Source: Nocardia speluncae NBRC 108251 | Lineage (GTDB): Bacteria; Actinomycetota; Actinomycetes; Mycobacteriales; Mycobacteriaceae | Assembly (NCBI RefSeq): GCF_001613245.1 | Contig: NZ_BDBZ01000033.1 | Span: forward strand, 62,001 to 126,000 | Direction of reading: 5' to 3' | Length of the DNA: 64,000 nucleotides | Part shown: in pieces, positions 8,589-16,860 of the stretch | Position numbering within the stretch: position 1 is the stretch's first letter | Layout of the letters: every line of letters begins with the position of its first letter | Notes under the pieces: generated by a model | Told to the model about the DNA's origin: nothing | The model's database searches: none | The model's input: only the letters and a program-made list of their open reading frames with translations | Position numbers and translations under genes: made by a program

Positions 8589-8855
8589 TCGACTACACGC
8601 GCAGGCTCGACCTCCAATGTCTCGGTGTCCATGCCCACCGATCTGCTGACAGCCGTCCGCGAACGTGCCGGTCAGCGCAATGTGTCGGCATATATCGCCG
8701 AAGCGGTGCGCCACCAGCTGGAAATGGACGGACTGGCCGAGATCGTCGCAGAGTACGAATCCACTCACGAACCGCTCACCGAAGCCGAGATCGTGGCGGC
8801 GGCACGGGATATGTTCGGTCCGGCCGGCGCGACCACCGGCCGCGGCGCCGCGTGA
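8586..8855 (+). CDS. ribbon-helix-helix antitoxin of a PIN toxin pair
   Basis: An 89-residue protein with VSVSMPTDLLTAVRERA followed by a helix containing SAYIAEAVRHQLE. This is the beta strand-helix-helix pattern of CopG/VapB-type DNA-binding antitoxins. The C-terminal part (EPLTEAEIVAAARDMF) would bind and block the toxin. The GTG at 8586 is preferred; a TTG six codons upstream is possible but overlaps the -10 element. It overlaps the toxin gene by four bases (GTGA), typical of autoregulated pairs. The pair sits between ipdC and fadA6, where M. tuberculosis has other genes, so it is an insertion into the steroid cluster. Confidence 0.75.
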   Translation: MSTTRAGSTSNVSVSMPTDLLTAVRERAGQRNVSAYIAEAVRHQLEMDGLAEIVAEYESTHEPLTEAEIVAAARDMFGPAGATTGRGAA

Positions 8856-9259
8856 ACGAGCCCCAGGTCCAATCGATCGTCCTCGACTGCCAGGCATTCG
8901 GCCTGCTGTTACAGCAGGACCGGGCGCTCACCGCTCGGGTGGAGGCTGCTCGCCGAGCGGGAATCGTAGTGCGTGTGTCGGTGCTGACGATCGTCGAGGC
9001 GGCCCACGGAAAAACCGATATCGCCCGCCTGAATTGGTACCTTTCGCGATTGCGAGTCGAACCGGCACTACCGAACGACTCGCTGGCCGCAGTGAAACTA
9101 CTTCGCGCTGCAGGCGGGTTGCACGGCCACAAATACGCCATCGACGCCCTGGTCGCCGCTATGGCATTGCGGGCCCCCGGCCCCGCGCTGGTACTCACCT
9201 CCGACCGGGACGACTGGAACAAACTCTGTGGCGACCGGGTCGTCATCCGGGACGTGTGA
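8852..9259 (+). CDS. PIN-domain (VapC-like) ribonuclease toxin
   Basis: A 135-residue PIN-fold protein. Acidic residues expected to bind Mg2+ are visible in IVLDCQAFG near the N-terminus, in TIVEAAHGK, in YAIDALVAA and in TSDRDDW near the C-terminus. PIN toxins cut specific RNAs, often tRNAs, when freed from their antitoxin. The GTG start overlaps the antitoxin stop. The second and third acidic positions are spaced as in VapC proteins, although the sequence is divergent from the best-known families. Confidence 0.78.
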   Translation: MNEPQVQSIVLDCQAFGLLLQQDRALTARVEAARRAGIVVRVSVLTIVEAAHGKTDIARLNWYLSRLRVEPALPNDSLAAVKLLRAAGGLHGHKYAIDALVAAMALRAPGPALVLTSDRDDWNKLCGDRVVIRDV

Positions 9260-9387
9260 TCAGGCAGAATGCCTGCTCCTATCGTGCTGTCTCACGTCCT
9301 GAGCCGGCGGTGGGCGTCTCAAACCGATGGCACTTATCCAGCCTGGTCCGGGTAGCTCGCCAGGGGCCGGGGCGGTCGGTTGGCCTG

Positions 9388-10026
9388 TCAGTCGGCGACT
9401 CCGATGATCTGCCGAACAGTGTCGATGTTCTCGAGACTGGACAGCATTGCGTGCGCAAGATCGGCGCGACCGATACGGTGTCCGCGTGGGACGTTCGAAC
9501 CGATACTCACGCGATAGTCGCCCGTGGCGGGCGTATCGAGCAAACGTGGTGGTCGCACGATAGTCCATTCGGCTGAACTGTTGCGGATGCCGGTTTCCAT
9601 CTGGGCGAGGTCGGTGTAGACGTCGCGGAACACGCGGCTGATGATCGGCGTGACCACCGCCCGCATCACGAACGTCTCGCCCTCCGGTACGGGGCCCACA
9701 GGGACTGCACTCACGACGACAAATCGTCGCACTTCGACTGTGGCCATGGCGTGCAGGATGTTTCGTACGCCGGTCGTCGCGATGCTCCCGTTCTTTGTGC
9801 TCGCGGCCAGCGCGGACAGTACCGCGTCGCGGCCCCGCACGGCCGGAACCAGCGCGTCGGCATCGGCGATGCCGACAGTCACCCTCTCGAGGCGTGGGTG
9901 CGATACCGGCATGCGTTGCGGATTGCGCACCACTGCCGTCACGTGATGACCGGCTTCGAGCGCTTGGTCGACTATATGACGGCCGGTGCCACCGGTAGCA
10001 CCGAAGACGGTGAGTTTCATATCCAC
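9388..10026 (-). CDS. NmrA-like / atypical SDR NAD(P)-binding protein
   Basis: This 212-residue protein starts with a Rossmann motif, TVFGATGGTGRHIVDQAL, and has no YxxxK catalytic pair. It belongs to the atypical SDR/NmrA group, used either as reductases or as redox-sensing regulators. It is transcribed away from a TetR gene, and the 44-bp inverted repeat between them would let the TetR protein control both genes. Downstream on its strand is the PIN toxin locus in the opposite orientation. Substrate unknown. Confidence 0.75.
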   Translation of the reverse strand: MDMKLTVFGATGGTGRHIVDQALEAGHHVTAVVRNPQRMPVSHPRLERVTVGIADADALVPAVRGRDAVLSALAASTKNGSIATTGVRNILHAMATVEVRRFVVVSAVPVGPVPEGETFVMRAVVTPIISRVFRDVYTDLAQMETGIRNSSAEWTIVRPPRLLDTPATGDYRVSIGSNVPRGHRIGRADLAHAMLSSLENIDTVRQIIGVAD

Positions 10027-10034
10027 TCCTCTTG

Positions 10035-10078
10035 GTTAGTTAGTGCTCACTACGCTAAGGTAGTGAGCACTAACTAAC
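10035..10078. promoter_or_regulatory. 44-bp perfect inverted repeat, TetR operator
   Basis: The 19-base arm at 10035-10053 is the exact reverse complement of the arm at 10060-10078, with a 6-base spacer GCTAAG. It lies 8 bases before the NmrA-like start and 28 bases before the TetR start, so it covers the divergent promoter. The inner core reads TAGTGCTCACTA. Confidence 0.85.
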
Positions 10079-10106
10079 AACGCATAACAGTGAGGAATCG
10101 AGGGCT

Positions 10107-10739
10107 ATGTCCAGAGGTGCCGATACCCGTGCCCGCATCCTGCTGGCCGCCGAGCGGTTGATGCGGGAGGCCGGGCTGGCGCGTACGACCACCAAAGAGA
10201 TCGCGCGAGCAGCCGCGTGTTCCGAGCCCGCGCTGTACCGGCATTTCACGAGCAAAGAAGATCTGGTCGTCGCCGTGTTGCAGGAGCGGCTACCGGCCTT
10301 CGGCCCGCTGATCTCGCAGTACACCACAGACCCGGGAGGACGCTCTCTGCACGACTGCCTCGTCGAGATCGCCGTGGAGGCAACACTGTTCTACGAGGGC
10401 AGTTTCGCGATCAATGTATCGCTGTTCTCGGACCCGGCACTCCTGCGCCGGCACCGGGAGGCGATGTCCGCGCTCGGTACCGGCCCGCACCTCCCGTTGC
10501 GGGATCTGGCAGGTCTGCTGCGGGCCGAACAGGCGCGCGGCCGGATGTCCTCCGGCGCCGATCCCGACTCCGCCGCGGCCGCGTTGCTGGGCGCCTGCTT
10601 CCAACGAGCATTCCTGCACCACTTCCACGGCGCGGCCGTCGCGGACGCCGACACCCACCGGGAACAGGCGCGCGAGTTCGCTATCGGAGTCGTCGCGACA
10701 TTGGTAACCGGAATCGCGGAAACACACCGCAACAGCTGA
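10107..10739 (+). CDS. TetR/AcrR family regulator
   Basis: A 210-residue regulator with an N-terminal helix-turn-helix (TRARILLAAERLMREAGLARTT, then EIARAAACSEPALYRHF at about 37-53) and a helical ligand-binding C-terminal domain. The neighbouring 44-bp inverted repeat is its probable operator. It is followed after 17 bases by a cupin gene and then a truncated SDR, and is divergent from an NmrA-like gene; the set looks like a small response to an unknown organic compound. Confidence 0.88.
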   Translation: MSRGADTRARILLAAERLMREAGLARTTTKEIARAAACSEPALYRHFTSKEDLVVAVLQERLPAFGPLISQYTTDPGGRSLHDCLVEIAVEATLFYEGSFAINVSLFSDPALLRRHREAMSALGTGPHLPLRDLAGLLRAEQARGRMSSGADPDSAAAALLGACFQRAFLHHFHGAAVADADTHREQAREFAIGVVATLVTGIAETHRNS

Positions 10740-10756
10740 GCGAAGGAGTCGACCTC

Positions 10757-11245
10757 ATGTCGCAGCCATTCCAAGCCACCGACGATGTCGGTAGAGCCGT
10801 CTGGCACCTGGGCGCGCTGATGCAGTTACGACTGACTGGTGAGCAAACCGACGGCCGTTTCGCACTCACCGAACACAGGTGCCGGCGCGGCACTGCCGCG
10901 CCCCTGCACCGTCACGCGCTACAGGACGAGACGTTCATCGTGCTCAAGGGCGAACTCGCTATCCACATCGATGGCAGGGACTTTCGCGCCGGGCCGGGTT
11001 CGATTACGTTCGCGCCGCGTGGGCTGCCGCACTTCTATCAGGCGGAGTCCGAGGAATGCCGTTTCCTCGCACTGATCATGCCTGCCGGGTTCGAGCAGTG
11101 GTTCGTCGAAACCGGTGAACCCGCAGGTGATCTGTCGCTTCCGCCGATTCCGGACAGTCCACCCGACGTCGGCGCCCTCATCGCCGCGGCGGCCAGATAC
11201 GGAGTCGAGATCCTCGGGCCACCACCGAACATGACAGCCGGCTGA
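10757..11245 (+). CDS. cupin domain protein
   Basis: A 162-residue single-domain cupin. The metal-binding histidines are visible in PLHRHALQDETFIVLKG (first cupin motif, HxH plus the following Glu) and in PRGLPHFYQAE (second motif). The ATG at 10757 follows GAAGGAG with normal spacing. Cupins of this type are sensors, isomerases or dioxygenases, and the sequence does not decide which. It probably shares a transcript with the TetR gene. Confidence 0.8.
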   Translation: MSQPFQATDDVGRAVWHLGALMQLRLTGEQTDGRFALTEHRCRRGTAAPLHRHALQDETFIVLKGELAIHIDGRDFRAGPGSITFAPRGLPHFYQAESEECRFLALIMPAGFEQWFVETGEPAGDLSLPPIPDSPPDVGALIAAAARYGVEILGPPPNMTAG

Positions 11246-11278
11246 CCGATGCGGCCCTGTGTACCGAAGGAATTCGAC

Positions 11279-11884
11279 ATGCATCACACTGTGCTCGTGA
11301 CCGGCGGCAATACCGGCATCGGTCGGGCAATCGCCATCGCCTGCAGCACGCGAGGTGCATCAGTCGCCTTTACCTACCGCAAGAACCGAGCCGCTGCCGA
11401 GGACGTCACCCGGCAGGTGATCGCCGCCGGTGGCCGCGCGCTGCCGGTGGCGATGGATCTTGCCGATCCCGGCAGCATCCATGCCGCGATTGCCCGGATC
11501 GAGGAGTGGGAAAACGGAATCGGTGTGCTCGTCGCCAACGCATACGACCCGGGCAGCTGGACACCAGGAGTCCCGACACCGTTCGAACAGATCCCGGTCA
11601 TCCAGTGGCAGCACATCTTGCGCCAGCCATCCACGAAATTCGCGAAGGCGACCCATTCAGATCGATATTTCCGCTCATCAAGCCCCCTCTTGCAGATTGC
11701 CGTGAAACGACATCTGTTCCTGCCTTCGGCCGCCGACCATATACCGCCGCGATGCGGTGTCGACTCCCACGCTCAATACGGTAGCGGCCAAACGAAAATC
11801 TGGTTCCCGATCGAGATGGTGACCGGCAACTGGACAGGACTGTGCGGCGACCGGGTAGTCAACGGGGAGGAACCAGCGGGGTAG
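11279..11884 (+). pseudogene. truncated short-chain dehydrogenase
   Basis: From the ATG at 11279 the first 120 or so residues are a normal SDR N-terminus: TGGNTGIGRAIAIA for NAD(P), a D-L-A-D turn and an NAY in place of NNAG. After IQWQHILRQ, around base 11620, the similarity stops. The remaining 80 residues are basic and unlike SDRs, and there is no YxxxK catalytic motif. The gene appears to be cut by a deletion or insertion whose right part is not recognised. It is the third gene of the TetR-cupin unit and is probably inactive. Confidence 0.65.
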
Positions 11885-11955
11885 ACGCAGGGGACGTGTG
11901 GGCCGCGGGCCGGTAGTCGCGTCCGGGGCCGGTCCGCGGGTTCGCGGCCGGGCGC

Positions 11956-12897
11956 TCAGAACGGCGCGCCCGAGAAGGGGGCGGCGCGGTCGCAGGGTAC
12001 GGGTTGCGGATGTTCGGGGTCGAGGGCATTGAGGACGAAATAGGCCGCACGGCGTGCCCCTGCCAGTCCCGCGTGTTCCGTGTAGTCGACCGGGCATCCT
12101 TGCTGGATCACGATGTTGTGGACGTTGCTGCCGCCCGGTGGCAGTCCGGAAGTGTAGGGAACGACGAGTTCGTCGTATTGCGTGGCGATATTGGTGTATT
12201 CGATCTCGGGCAGGTAGTACCCGCCTGCCCGGATCGCGTGCATGAACGGCGAACCAGGGTCCAGTTCGGCGCATGCGTGACAGATCGGGAAGTGCTCCGG
12301 TTGTATCCCGAGCCGCCGGGCGAGTTCGAAGATGACATCCGCGCCGGCCACGGTGGTGCCGTTCCACGCGGGAGCCAGCGAAACGTACTTGTCGATTTTG
12401 TCCCTGCCGCCGAGGTACTTCGCGTAGTACGCCGGCACCACCGTTCCTTGCGAATGGCCCACGATATCGACCTGGGCCGCGCCGGTCGCGGCGAGAACAC
12501 CGTCGACGAACACCCCCAACTGGCGGGCGCTCTCGGTCATCTCGCCCATCCCCCCGACCGCGGTGGCCGGCCACGGCAGACCGGACGGCGCGCCGTACGT
12601 GATCGAGAATACGCAGTAACCGGCATTTTTCAGCAGGGGCACGTAGGCACCCCAGTTCGTCTGTTGCGACCCTCCGGTGCCGTGAACCAGCACCACCGGC
12701 TCGGGATGCTCGGGTGCGGGTACGCACCCGTAGTCGTTGGATCCGGGCAGTGAACCGCCCGGGTTCAGGAGTTCCGGTGCGATACCGGCGAAGAAATTGA
12801 AATCGACGGGAAGGTCTTCGGCAGTCGCTGTTCCGGCTCCGGCGACCACTGCCAGCCCTGTCACCACCGCACCGAAGACTGCCAGCAGCTTCCTCAT
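11956..12897 (-). CDS. secreted alpha/beta-hydrolase, lipase/esterase
   Basis: A 313-residue exported hydrolase. A signal peptide covers residues 1-26 (cleavage after ATA). The oxyanion segment HGTGG is at 72-76 and the nucleophile elbow GHSQG at 147-151 with Ser149. Similar actinobacterial enzymes are extracellular triacylglycerol lipases or esterases. A KstR2-like box lies 12 bases upstream of the start, so this gene may respond to steroid breakdown; no such link is known to me. It follows an MFS gene on the same strand after 57 bases. Confidence 0.85.
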   Translation of the reverse strand: MRKLLAVFGAVVTGLAVVAGAGTATAEDLPVDFNFFAGIAPELLNPGGSLPGSNDYGCVPAPEHPEPVVLVHGTGGSQQTNWGAYVPLLKNAGYCVFSITYGAPSGLPWPATAVGGMGEMTESARQLGVFVDGVLAATGAAQVDIVGHSQGTVVPAYYAKYLGGRDKIDKYVSLAPAWNGTTVAGADVIFELARRLGIQPEHFPICHACAELDPGSPFMHAIRAGGYYLPEIEYTNIATQYDELVVPYTSGLPPGGSNVHNIVIQQGCPVDYTEHAGLAGARRAAYFVLNALDPEHPQPVPCDRAAPFSGAPF

Positions 12898-12908
12898 GTG
12901 CGGAACCT

Positions 12909-12922
12909 AGCAAATGCTTGGC
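12909..12922. promoter_or_regulatory. KstR2-like box upstream of a secreted lipase
   Basis: On the minus strand the sequence GCCAAGCATTTGCT matches 8 of 10 fixed positions of AnCAAGnnCTTGnT. It differs from the box in front of kstR2 (ACCAAGCATTTGCT) at only one base. It lies 12 bases upstream of the lipase ATG, at the position expected for an operator. Confidence 0.5.
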
Positions 12923-12954
12923 GGACGCAGGGCATTTTCGGAACCTCGGTGAGG

Positions 12955-14196
12955 TCAGTCTCCGACCGTCAGCGCTTGCGCTTCCTCCACGCTGTGCGGG
13001 GCGGGGTCGTGGTCGTCGATATGAGCAAGTGCTTTCCGGCCGCCCAGTAGGACCACGACCCCCACGGCGGTACACGCGGCGCCGATCCAGAACGGCAGGG
13101 AGATGCTGGTTTCGCCGAGTTTGCCCGCCAGCCACGGCGCGGCGGCGCCACCGGCGAACCGGACGAAGCTGTAGGCGGCGGACGCGGTGGAGCGTTCCAC
13201 CGGCGCGGAGATCATGACGGCCTCGGTGATCAAGGTGTTGTTCACGCCGAGGAAGAGTCCCGCGATCACCACGCCGCCGATCAGCACCGGCTTGTGGTCG
13301 GCGAACAGTGCCATCACGGCCAGGTCGGCGGCGAACAGGCCGACCGCGAGCGCGATCATCGGCAGGGTACCGAACCGCGCCTGCAGTTTCGGAGCGATGA
13401 ACACCGAGGAGATCGCGAGCAGGATGCCCCAGCCGCAGAAGATGAAGCCGATGGCGTAGGTGCCCATATCCAGCGGGAACGGGGTGTAGGCGAGCAGGGT
13501 GAAGAAACCGAAGTTGTACAGCAGCGCGGTGATGCTCACGACCAGCAGTCCACGATGACGCAGCGCCTTGAAGGGGGCGGCCAGCGAGGTCGGTTTCGCG
13601 GCCTTCGGCCCTTCGGGCAGCAGTACGACAATGGCGACCAGCGCGATAGCCATCAGCACCGAAACACCGAAGAACGGCCCACGCCAGCTGATTCCGCCCA
13701 GCAGGCCACCCACCAGCGGTCCGGTGGCGATACCGATACCGAGCGCGGCCTCGTACAGGATGATGGCCCGCGCGACTCCACCGGTCGCGGAGCCGACGAT
13801 GGTGGCGAGCGCGGTGGCAATGAACAGGGCGTTACCCAGCCCCCAGCCGGCCCGGAATCCGACGATCTGCCCGACCGTATTCGACAGTCCGGCCGCTGCA
13901 GCGAAGACGATGATCAGGGCCAGGCCGGCCAGTAGTGTTTTCTTCGCACCGAAGCGGCTGGAGATGACGCCGGTGATGAGCATGGCGACGCCGGTGACGA
14001 GCATATAGCTGGTGAACAGCAGCGATACCTGTGACGGCGAGGCGTTGAGCTGTTCACCGATGGGTTTGAGGATCGGGTCGACCAGGCCGATGCCCATGAA
14101 CGCGATAACGCTGGCGAAGGCGACCGCCCAGACCGCCTTCGGCTGTGTGGAGTCGGTATCGGCCGGTGCGGTGGCCACATCGGTGGTGTTGCTCAT
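12955..14196 (-). CDS. MFS transporter
   Basis: A 413-residue protein with about twelve membrane segments in two six-helix halves. It has the family loop SSRFGAKKTLLAG between helices 2 and 3 and a cytoplasmic central loop around PEGPKAAKPTS. It resembles drug/organic efflux carriers of the DHA type. Its start overlaps the stop of a MarR gene by four bases, so MarR and transporter form an operon, the usual layout for an inducible efflux system. Substrate unknown. Confidence 0.88.
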   Translation of the reverse strand: MSNTTDVATAPADTDSTQPKAVWAVAFASVIAFMGIGLVDPILKPIGEQLNASPSQVSLLFTSYMLVTGVAMLITGVISSRFGAKKTLLAGLALIIVFAAAAGLSNTVGQIVGFRAGWGLGNALFIATALATIVGSATGGVARAIILYEAALGIGIATGPLVGGLLGGISWRGPFFGVSVLMAIALVAIVVLLPEGPKAAKPTSLAAPFKALRHRGLLVVSITALLYNFGFFTLLAYTPFPLDMGTYAIGFIFCGWGILLAISSVFIAPKLQARFGTLPMIALAVGLFAADLAVMALFADHKPVLIGGVVIAGLFLGVNNTLITEAVMISAPVERSTASAAYSFVRFAGGAAAPWLAGKLGETSISLPFWIGAACTAVGVVVLLGGRKALAHIDDHDPAPHSVEEAQALTVGD

Positions 14197-14663
14197 AAAG
14201 GTGTCCTCGGTAGCGAATCCTGTTCGGCTGTGGTGTCGATCGCCGCCAGCAGTTCGCGAAGGTCACTCGCCAGGCGAGCAAGTCGTTCGGCGTCGAATCC
14301 GGCGAGCCGATCGTGCAGTGCATTGCGCACAGCCGCCCGGAAGGCGGCGAGCCGGGCGCGCCCGGCGGGGGTCAGTTCTACGAGTACGCCGCGGGAATCG
14401 GCGGGGTCGCGGTGGCGCGAGGCGTAGCCCTGCGATACCAGCCGGCCGATCAATGCGGTCGCGCTGGGTTGTGACGAGCGATCGATCCGGGCGAAATCGC
14501 CGACCCGCAGGGCACCGTGGTGGTCGAGTACCGCCAGGGCACGCACCGTGGCGCGGGGCAGATCGTCGGCGCTGATCTCCCCGACCGATCGCGTGAGCCG
14601 TCCCGCGGTGACGATCAGGTCGACGACGGTGTCGTCCTTCTCGGTCACCGGGTACGGCTGCAC
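14193..14663 (-). CDS. MarR family transcriptional regulator
   Basis: A 156-residue winged-helix protein with the MarR recognition region FARIDRSSQPSATALIGRL and the wing DPADSRGVLVELTPAGRA. It starts at GTG 14663 and overlaps the MFS gene, which it very likely represses. The AT-rich stretch around 14668-14695 upstream (TTGTTACATAGGCTAACTATC) is the likely promoter/operator. The inducing ligand cannot be told. Confidence 0.88.
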   Translation of the reverse strand: MQPYPVTEKDDTVVDLIVTAGRLTRSVGEISADDLPRATVRALAVLDHHGALRVGDFARIDRSSQPSATALIGRLVSQGYASRHRDPADSRGVLVELTPAGRARLAAFRAAVRNALHDRLAGFDAERLARLASDLRELLAAIDTTAEQDSLPRTPL

Positions 14664-14760
14664 TCCAACATTGTTACATAGGCTAACTATCTATTTCGAG
14701 CCCCTGCCGCTGCGAGCCTGGCCACATGCCGGTCGAAATGATCACCCCAACGCGAAAGAC

Positions 14761-14793
14761 CCCCGACTACCGGCAAAGAGCCGGGAGCCGGGG
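14761..14793 (-). terminator. hairpin downstream of fadA6
   Basis: A 14-base stem with two mismatches (14761-14774 against 14780-14793) and a 5-base loop. On the minus strand it is followed by a short T-containing tract. It is the second of two hairpins after the fadA6 stop. Confidence 0.6.
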
Positions 14794-14813
14794 GCCGAAA
14801 ACACCCACAGTCG

Positions 14814-14835
14814 GCGGGCGGTGATCACCGCCCGC
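14814..14835 (-). terminator. 22-bp GC palindrome just after fadA6
   Basis: GCGGGCGGTGA and its exact complement form a gapless 22-bp palindrome ten bases beyond the fadA6 stop. Together with the 14761-14793 hairpin it probably ends the kstR2-fadA6 transcript. Confidence 0.55.
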
Positions 14836-14845
14836 GCCGGAATCG

Positions 14846-16030
14846 TCAGGCGATACGTTCGATAATGGTCGCGTTGGCGGTGCCGCCGCCCTCACAGATG
14901 GTGAGCAGGCCGTAGCGGCCGTCGATCCGCTCCAGCTCATTGAGCAAGGTCGCGAACAGCTTCGCACCGGTCGCGCCCAGGGGGTGGCCGAGCGCGATCG
15001 CACCGCCGTTGACGTTCACCTTCTCCGGATCGGCGCCGGTCTCCTTGAACCAGGCCAGCACCACGGACGCGAAGGCCTCGTTGATCTCGATCGCATCGAT
15101 ATCGTCGATGGTCAGACCGGTCTTCTCCAGCGCGAACTTGGTCGCCGGGATCGGCGCGGTGAGCATGTAGAGCGGATCGGCGCCGCGAGCGCTGACGTGG
15201 ATGATGCGGGCACGCGGGGTCAGGCCGTATTCCTCGACGGCCCATTTCGAGGCGAGCAGGGTCGCGCTGGCACCGTCGGAGATCTGCGAGGCCACCGCCG
15301 CCGTCAGCGGGCTGCCCTCCTCCAGAGCGGGCAGCGTTGCCATCTTCTCCAGGCTGGTTTCCCGCGGCCCCTGGTCGATCCAGAAATCGCCCACCGGCAC
15401 GATTTCTTTGTCGAACCGGCCGGCTTTGATGGCGGCGCGGGCCCGCTCGTGGCTACGCAGCGCCCAGCGCTCCATATCCTCGCGGCTGATCCCCCACTTC
15501 TCGGCGATCATCTGCGCGCCGCGGAACTGGGACACCTCGCCGGTGCCGTACCGGTGGTCCCAGCCCTTCGCGCCGACAAACGGGGAATCGAAACCGTATT
15601 CCTTACCGGCGAGCATGGCCGCCGAGATCGGGATGGCGCTCATGTTCTGGACACCGCCGGCCACGATTACCTCGGCGGTCCCGCTCATGATCGCCTGCGC
15701 ACCGAAGTTGATCGCCTGCTGGCTGGACCCGCACTGCCGGTCCACCGTCACCCCGGGCACTTCCTCGGGGAATCCGGCGGTCAACCACATGGTCCGGCCG
15801 ATATTGCCGGCTTGCGGGCCCACATTGTCGACGCAGCCGACGATCACATCGTCGACCTTCGCCGGATCGAGCGAGTGACGCGACAACAAGCCCTGCAACG
15901 CGGCCGCACCGAGATCGGCGGGATGGACCCCGGCCAGCGCGCCACCGCGCTTGCCGACCGGGGTGCGCACCGCGTCGACCACATAGGCCTCGCTCAACGG
16001 CGTGTACGGACGGCGGGCAGCTGTAGCCAT
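14846..16030 (-). CDS. fadA6: thiolase FadA6, steroid ring C/D pathway
   Basis: A 394-residue thiolase. The acyl-accepting cysteine is Cys100 in VDRQCGSSQQ; the other catalytic motifs are INEAF, GHPLGATG (base histidine) and CEGGGTAN (second cysteine). FadA6 performs thiolytic cleavage late in HIP degradation, after IpdAB has opened ring C. The ATG at 16030 follows AGGAG and gives a length close to M. tuberculosis FadA6; the frame runs further upstream through kstR2 but is not coding there. It is 10 bases downstream of kstR2, so the repressor and thiolase are co-transcribed. Confidence 0.93.
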   Translation of the reverse strand: MATAARRPYTPLSEAYVVDAVRTPVGKRGGALAGVHPADLGAAALQGLLSRHSLDPAKVDDVIVGCVDNVGPQAGNIGRTMWLTAGFPEEVPGVTVDRQCGSSQQAINFGAQAIMSGTAEVIVAGGVQNMSAIPISAAMLAGKEYGFDSPFVGAKGWDHRYGTGEVSQFRGAQMIAEKWGISREDMERWALRSHERARAAIKAGRFDKEIVPVGDFWIDQGPRETSLEKMATLPALEEGSPLTAAVASQISDGASATLLASKWAVEEYGLTPRARIIHVSARGADPLYMLTAPIPATKFALEKTGLTIDDIDAIEINEAFASVVLAWFKETGADPEKVNVNGGAIALGHPLGATGAKLFATLLNELERIDGRYGLLTICEGGGTANATIIERIA

Positions 16031-16040
16031 AGGTTTTCTC

Positions 16041-16652
16041 CTAATCGGTATGGCCCGGCACGGTGAGCCCGTCGAGCACAATGGTGAGGTACTGCTTGGC
16101 GAGGGTGTCGACTGTGACCGATCCGCCGGCCGGCTGATACCAGCGGACCGCCACCCAGACGGTGTCACGCAGGAAGCGGTAGGCCAGATCGACATCGAGT
16201 TCGGGACGGAAACTGCCGTCGGCGACACCGCTGGTGAGCACGCGCCGCCACAGTTCCCGGAATTCGCGGTTGTATTCGTCGATGTAGGCGAAGCGTTCAG
16301 AGGTCTGCAGCCGTTTGGCCTCGGACTGGTAGATGGCGACCGCGGCATGCGAGCGGTCGATCGCCTCGTAGGACGCCAGCACCAGCGCTTCCAGGGTGGC
16401 GCGGGCACTCAGCCCTTCCTCGGCGATTTCGCGGTAGCGGCCGAAGAGTTCGTCGAGGAATCCGCGCAAGATCTCGTCTACCATCCCCTCTTTCGAGGAG
16501 AAGTGATGATAGAGGCTGCCGGAGAGGATCCCGGCGGCGTCGGCGATATCTCGCACCGTGGTCGCGCGCACGCCCCGTTCGGCGAACAGCTCGGCCGCCA
16601 AGTCGAGGAGTTCGGTTCGCCGGGCCGATTTGGTGGGGTCGGGTGCGGTCAC
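16041..16652 (-). CDS. kstR2: TetR-family repressor of the HIP regulon
   Basis: A TetR protein with the recognition region TTVRDIADAAGILSGSLYHHF, nearly identical in this part to M. tuberculosis KstR2 (Rv3557c). KstR2 represses the genes for the last two steroid rings and releases DNA on binding HIP-CoA. I chose the GTG at 16652 (203 residues); a TTG at 16667 is possible but lies inside the operator. The box at 16667-16680 immediately upstream means it is autoregulated. Confidence 0.92.
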   Translation of the reverse strand: MTAPDPTKSARRTELLDLAAELFAERGVRATTVRDIADAAGILSGSLYHHFSSKEGMVDEILRGFLDELFGRYREIAEEGLSARATLEALVLASYEAIDRSHAAVAIYQSEAKRLQTSERFAYIDEYNREFRELWRRVLTSGVADGSFRPELDVDLAYRFLRDTVWVAVRWYQPAGGSVTVDTLAKQYLTIVLDGLTVPGHTD

Positions 16653-16666
16653 CCGACCATAATACA

Positions 16667-16680
16667 ACCAAGCATTTGCT
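16667..16680. promoter_or_regulatory. KstR2 operator upstream of kstR2
   Basis: ACCAAGCATTTGCT matches 9 of 10 fixed positions of the KstR2 motif and is part of a near-palindrome extending to 16683. It lies 14 bases before the chosen kstR2 start. Confidence 0.85.
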
Positions 16681-16860
16681 TGGGTCTATGGTAGTTCGAA
16701 AACCGATAGGGCCCGGCGATTCCGGCTCCCCCCTCGGATATCGGAGCCGGACCCACCGGGCCCGAATCACGGAACAACACTTCCGCACTACTTTCCGATC
16801 TGATTGGACGCGCAAATCCGCGAACCGGTTCCATCGAGGCGGTGCGGGTACATTCCACCC

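Noticed and set aside
11678..13135. Leftward 485-codon frame across the lipase gene
   Set aside because: It lies in another frame of the lipase gene and is almost entirely Arg/Pro rich; the lipase frame has a signal peptide and catalytic motifs. Only its last part (11.68-11.89 kb) is not explained, as noted for the truncated SDR.
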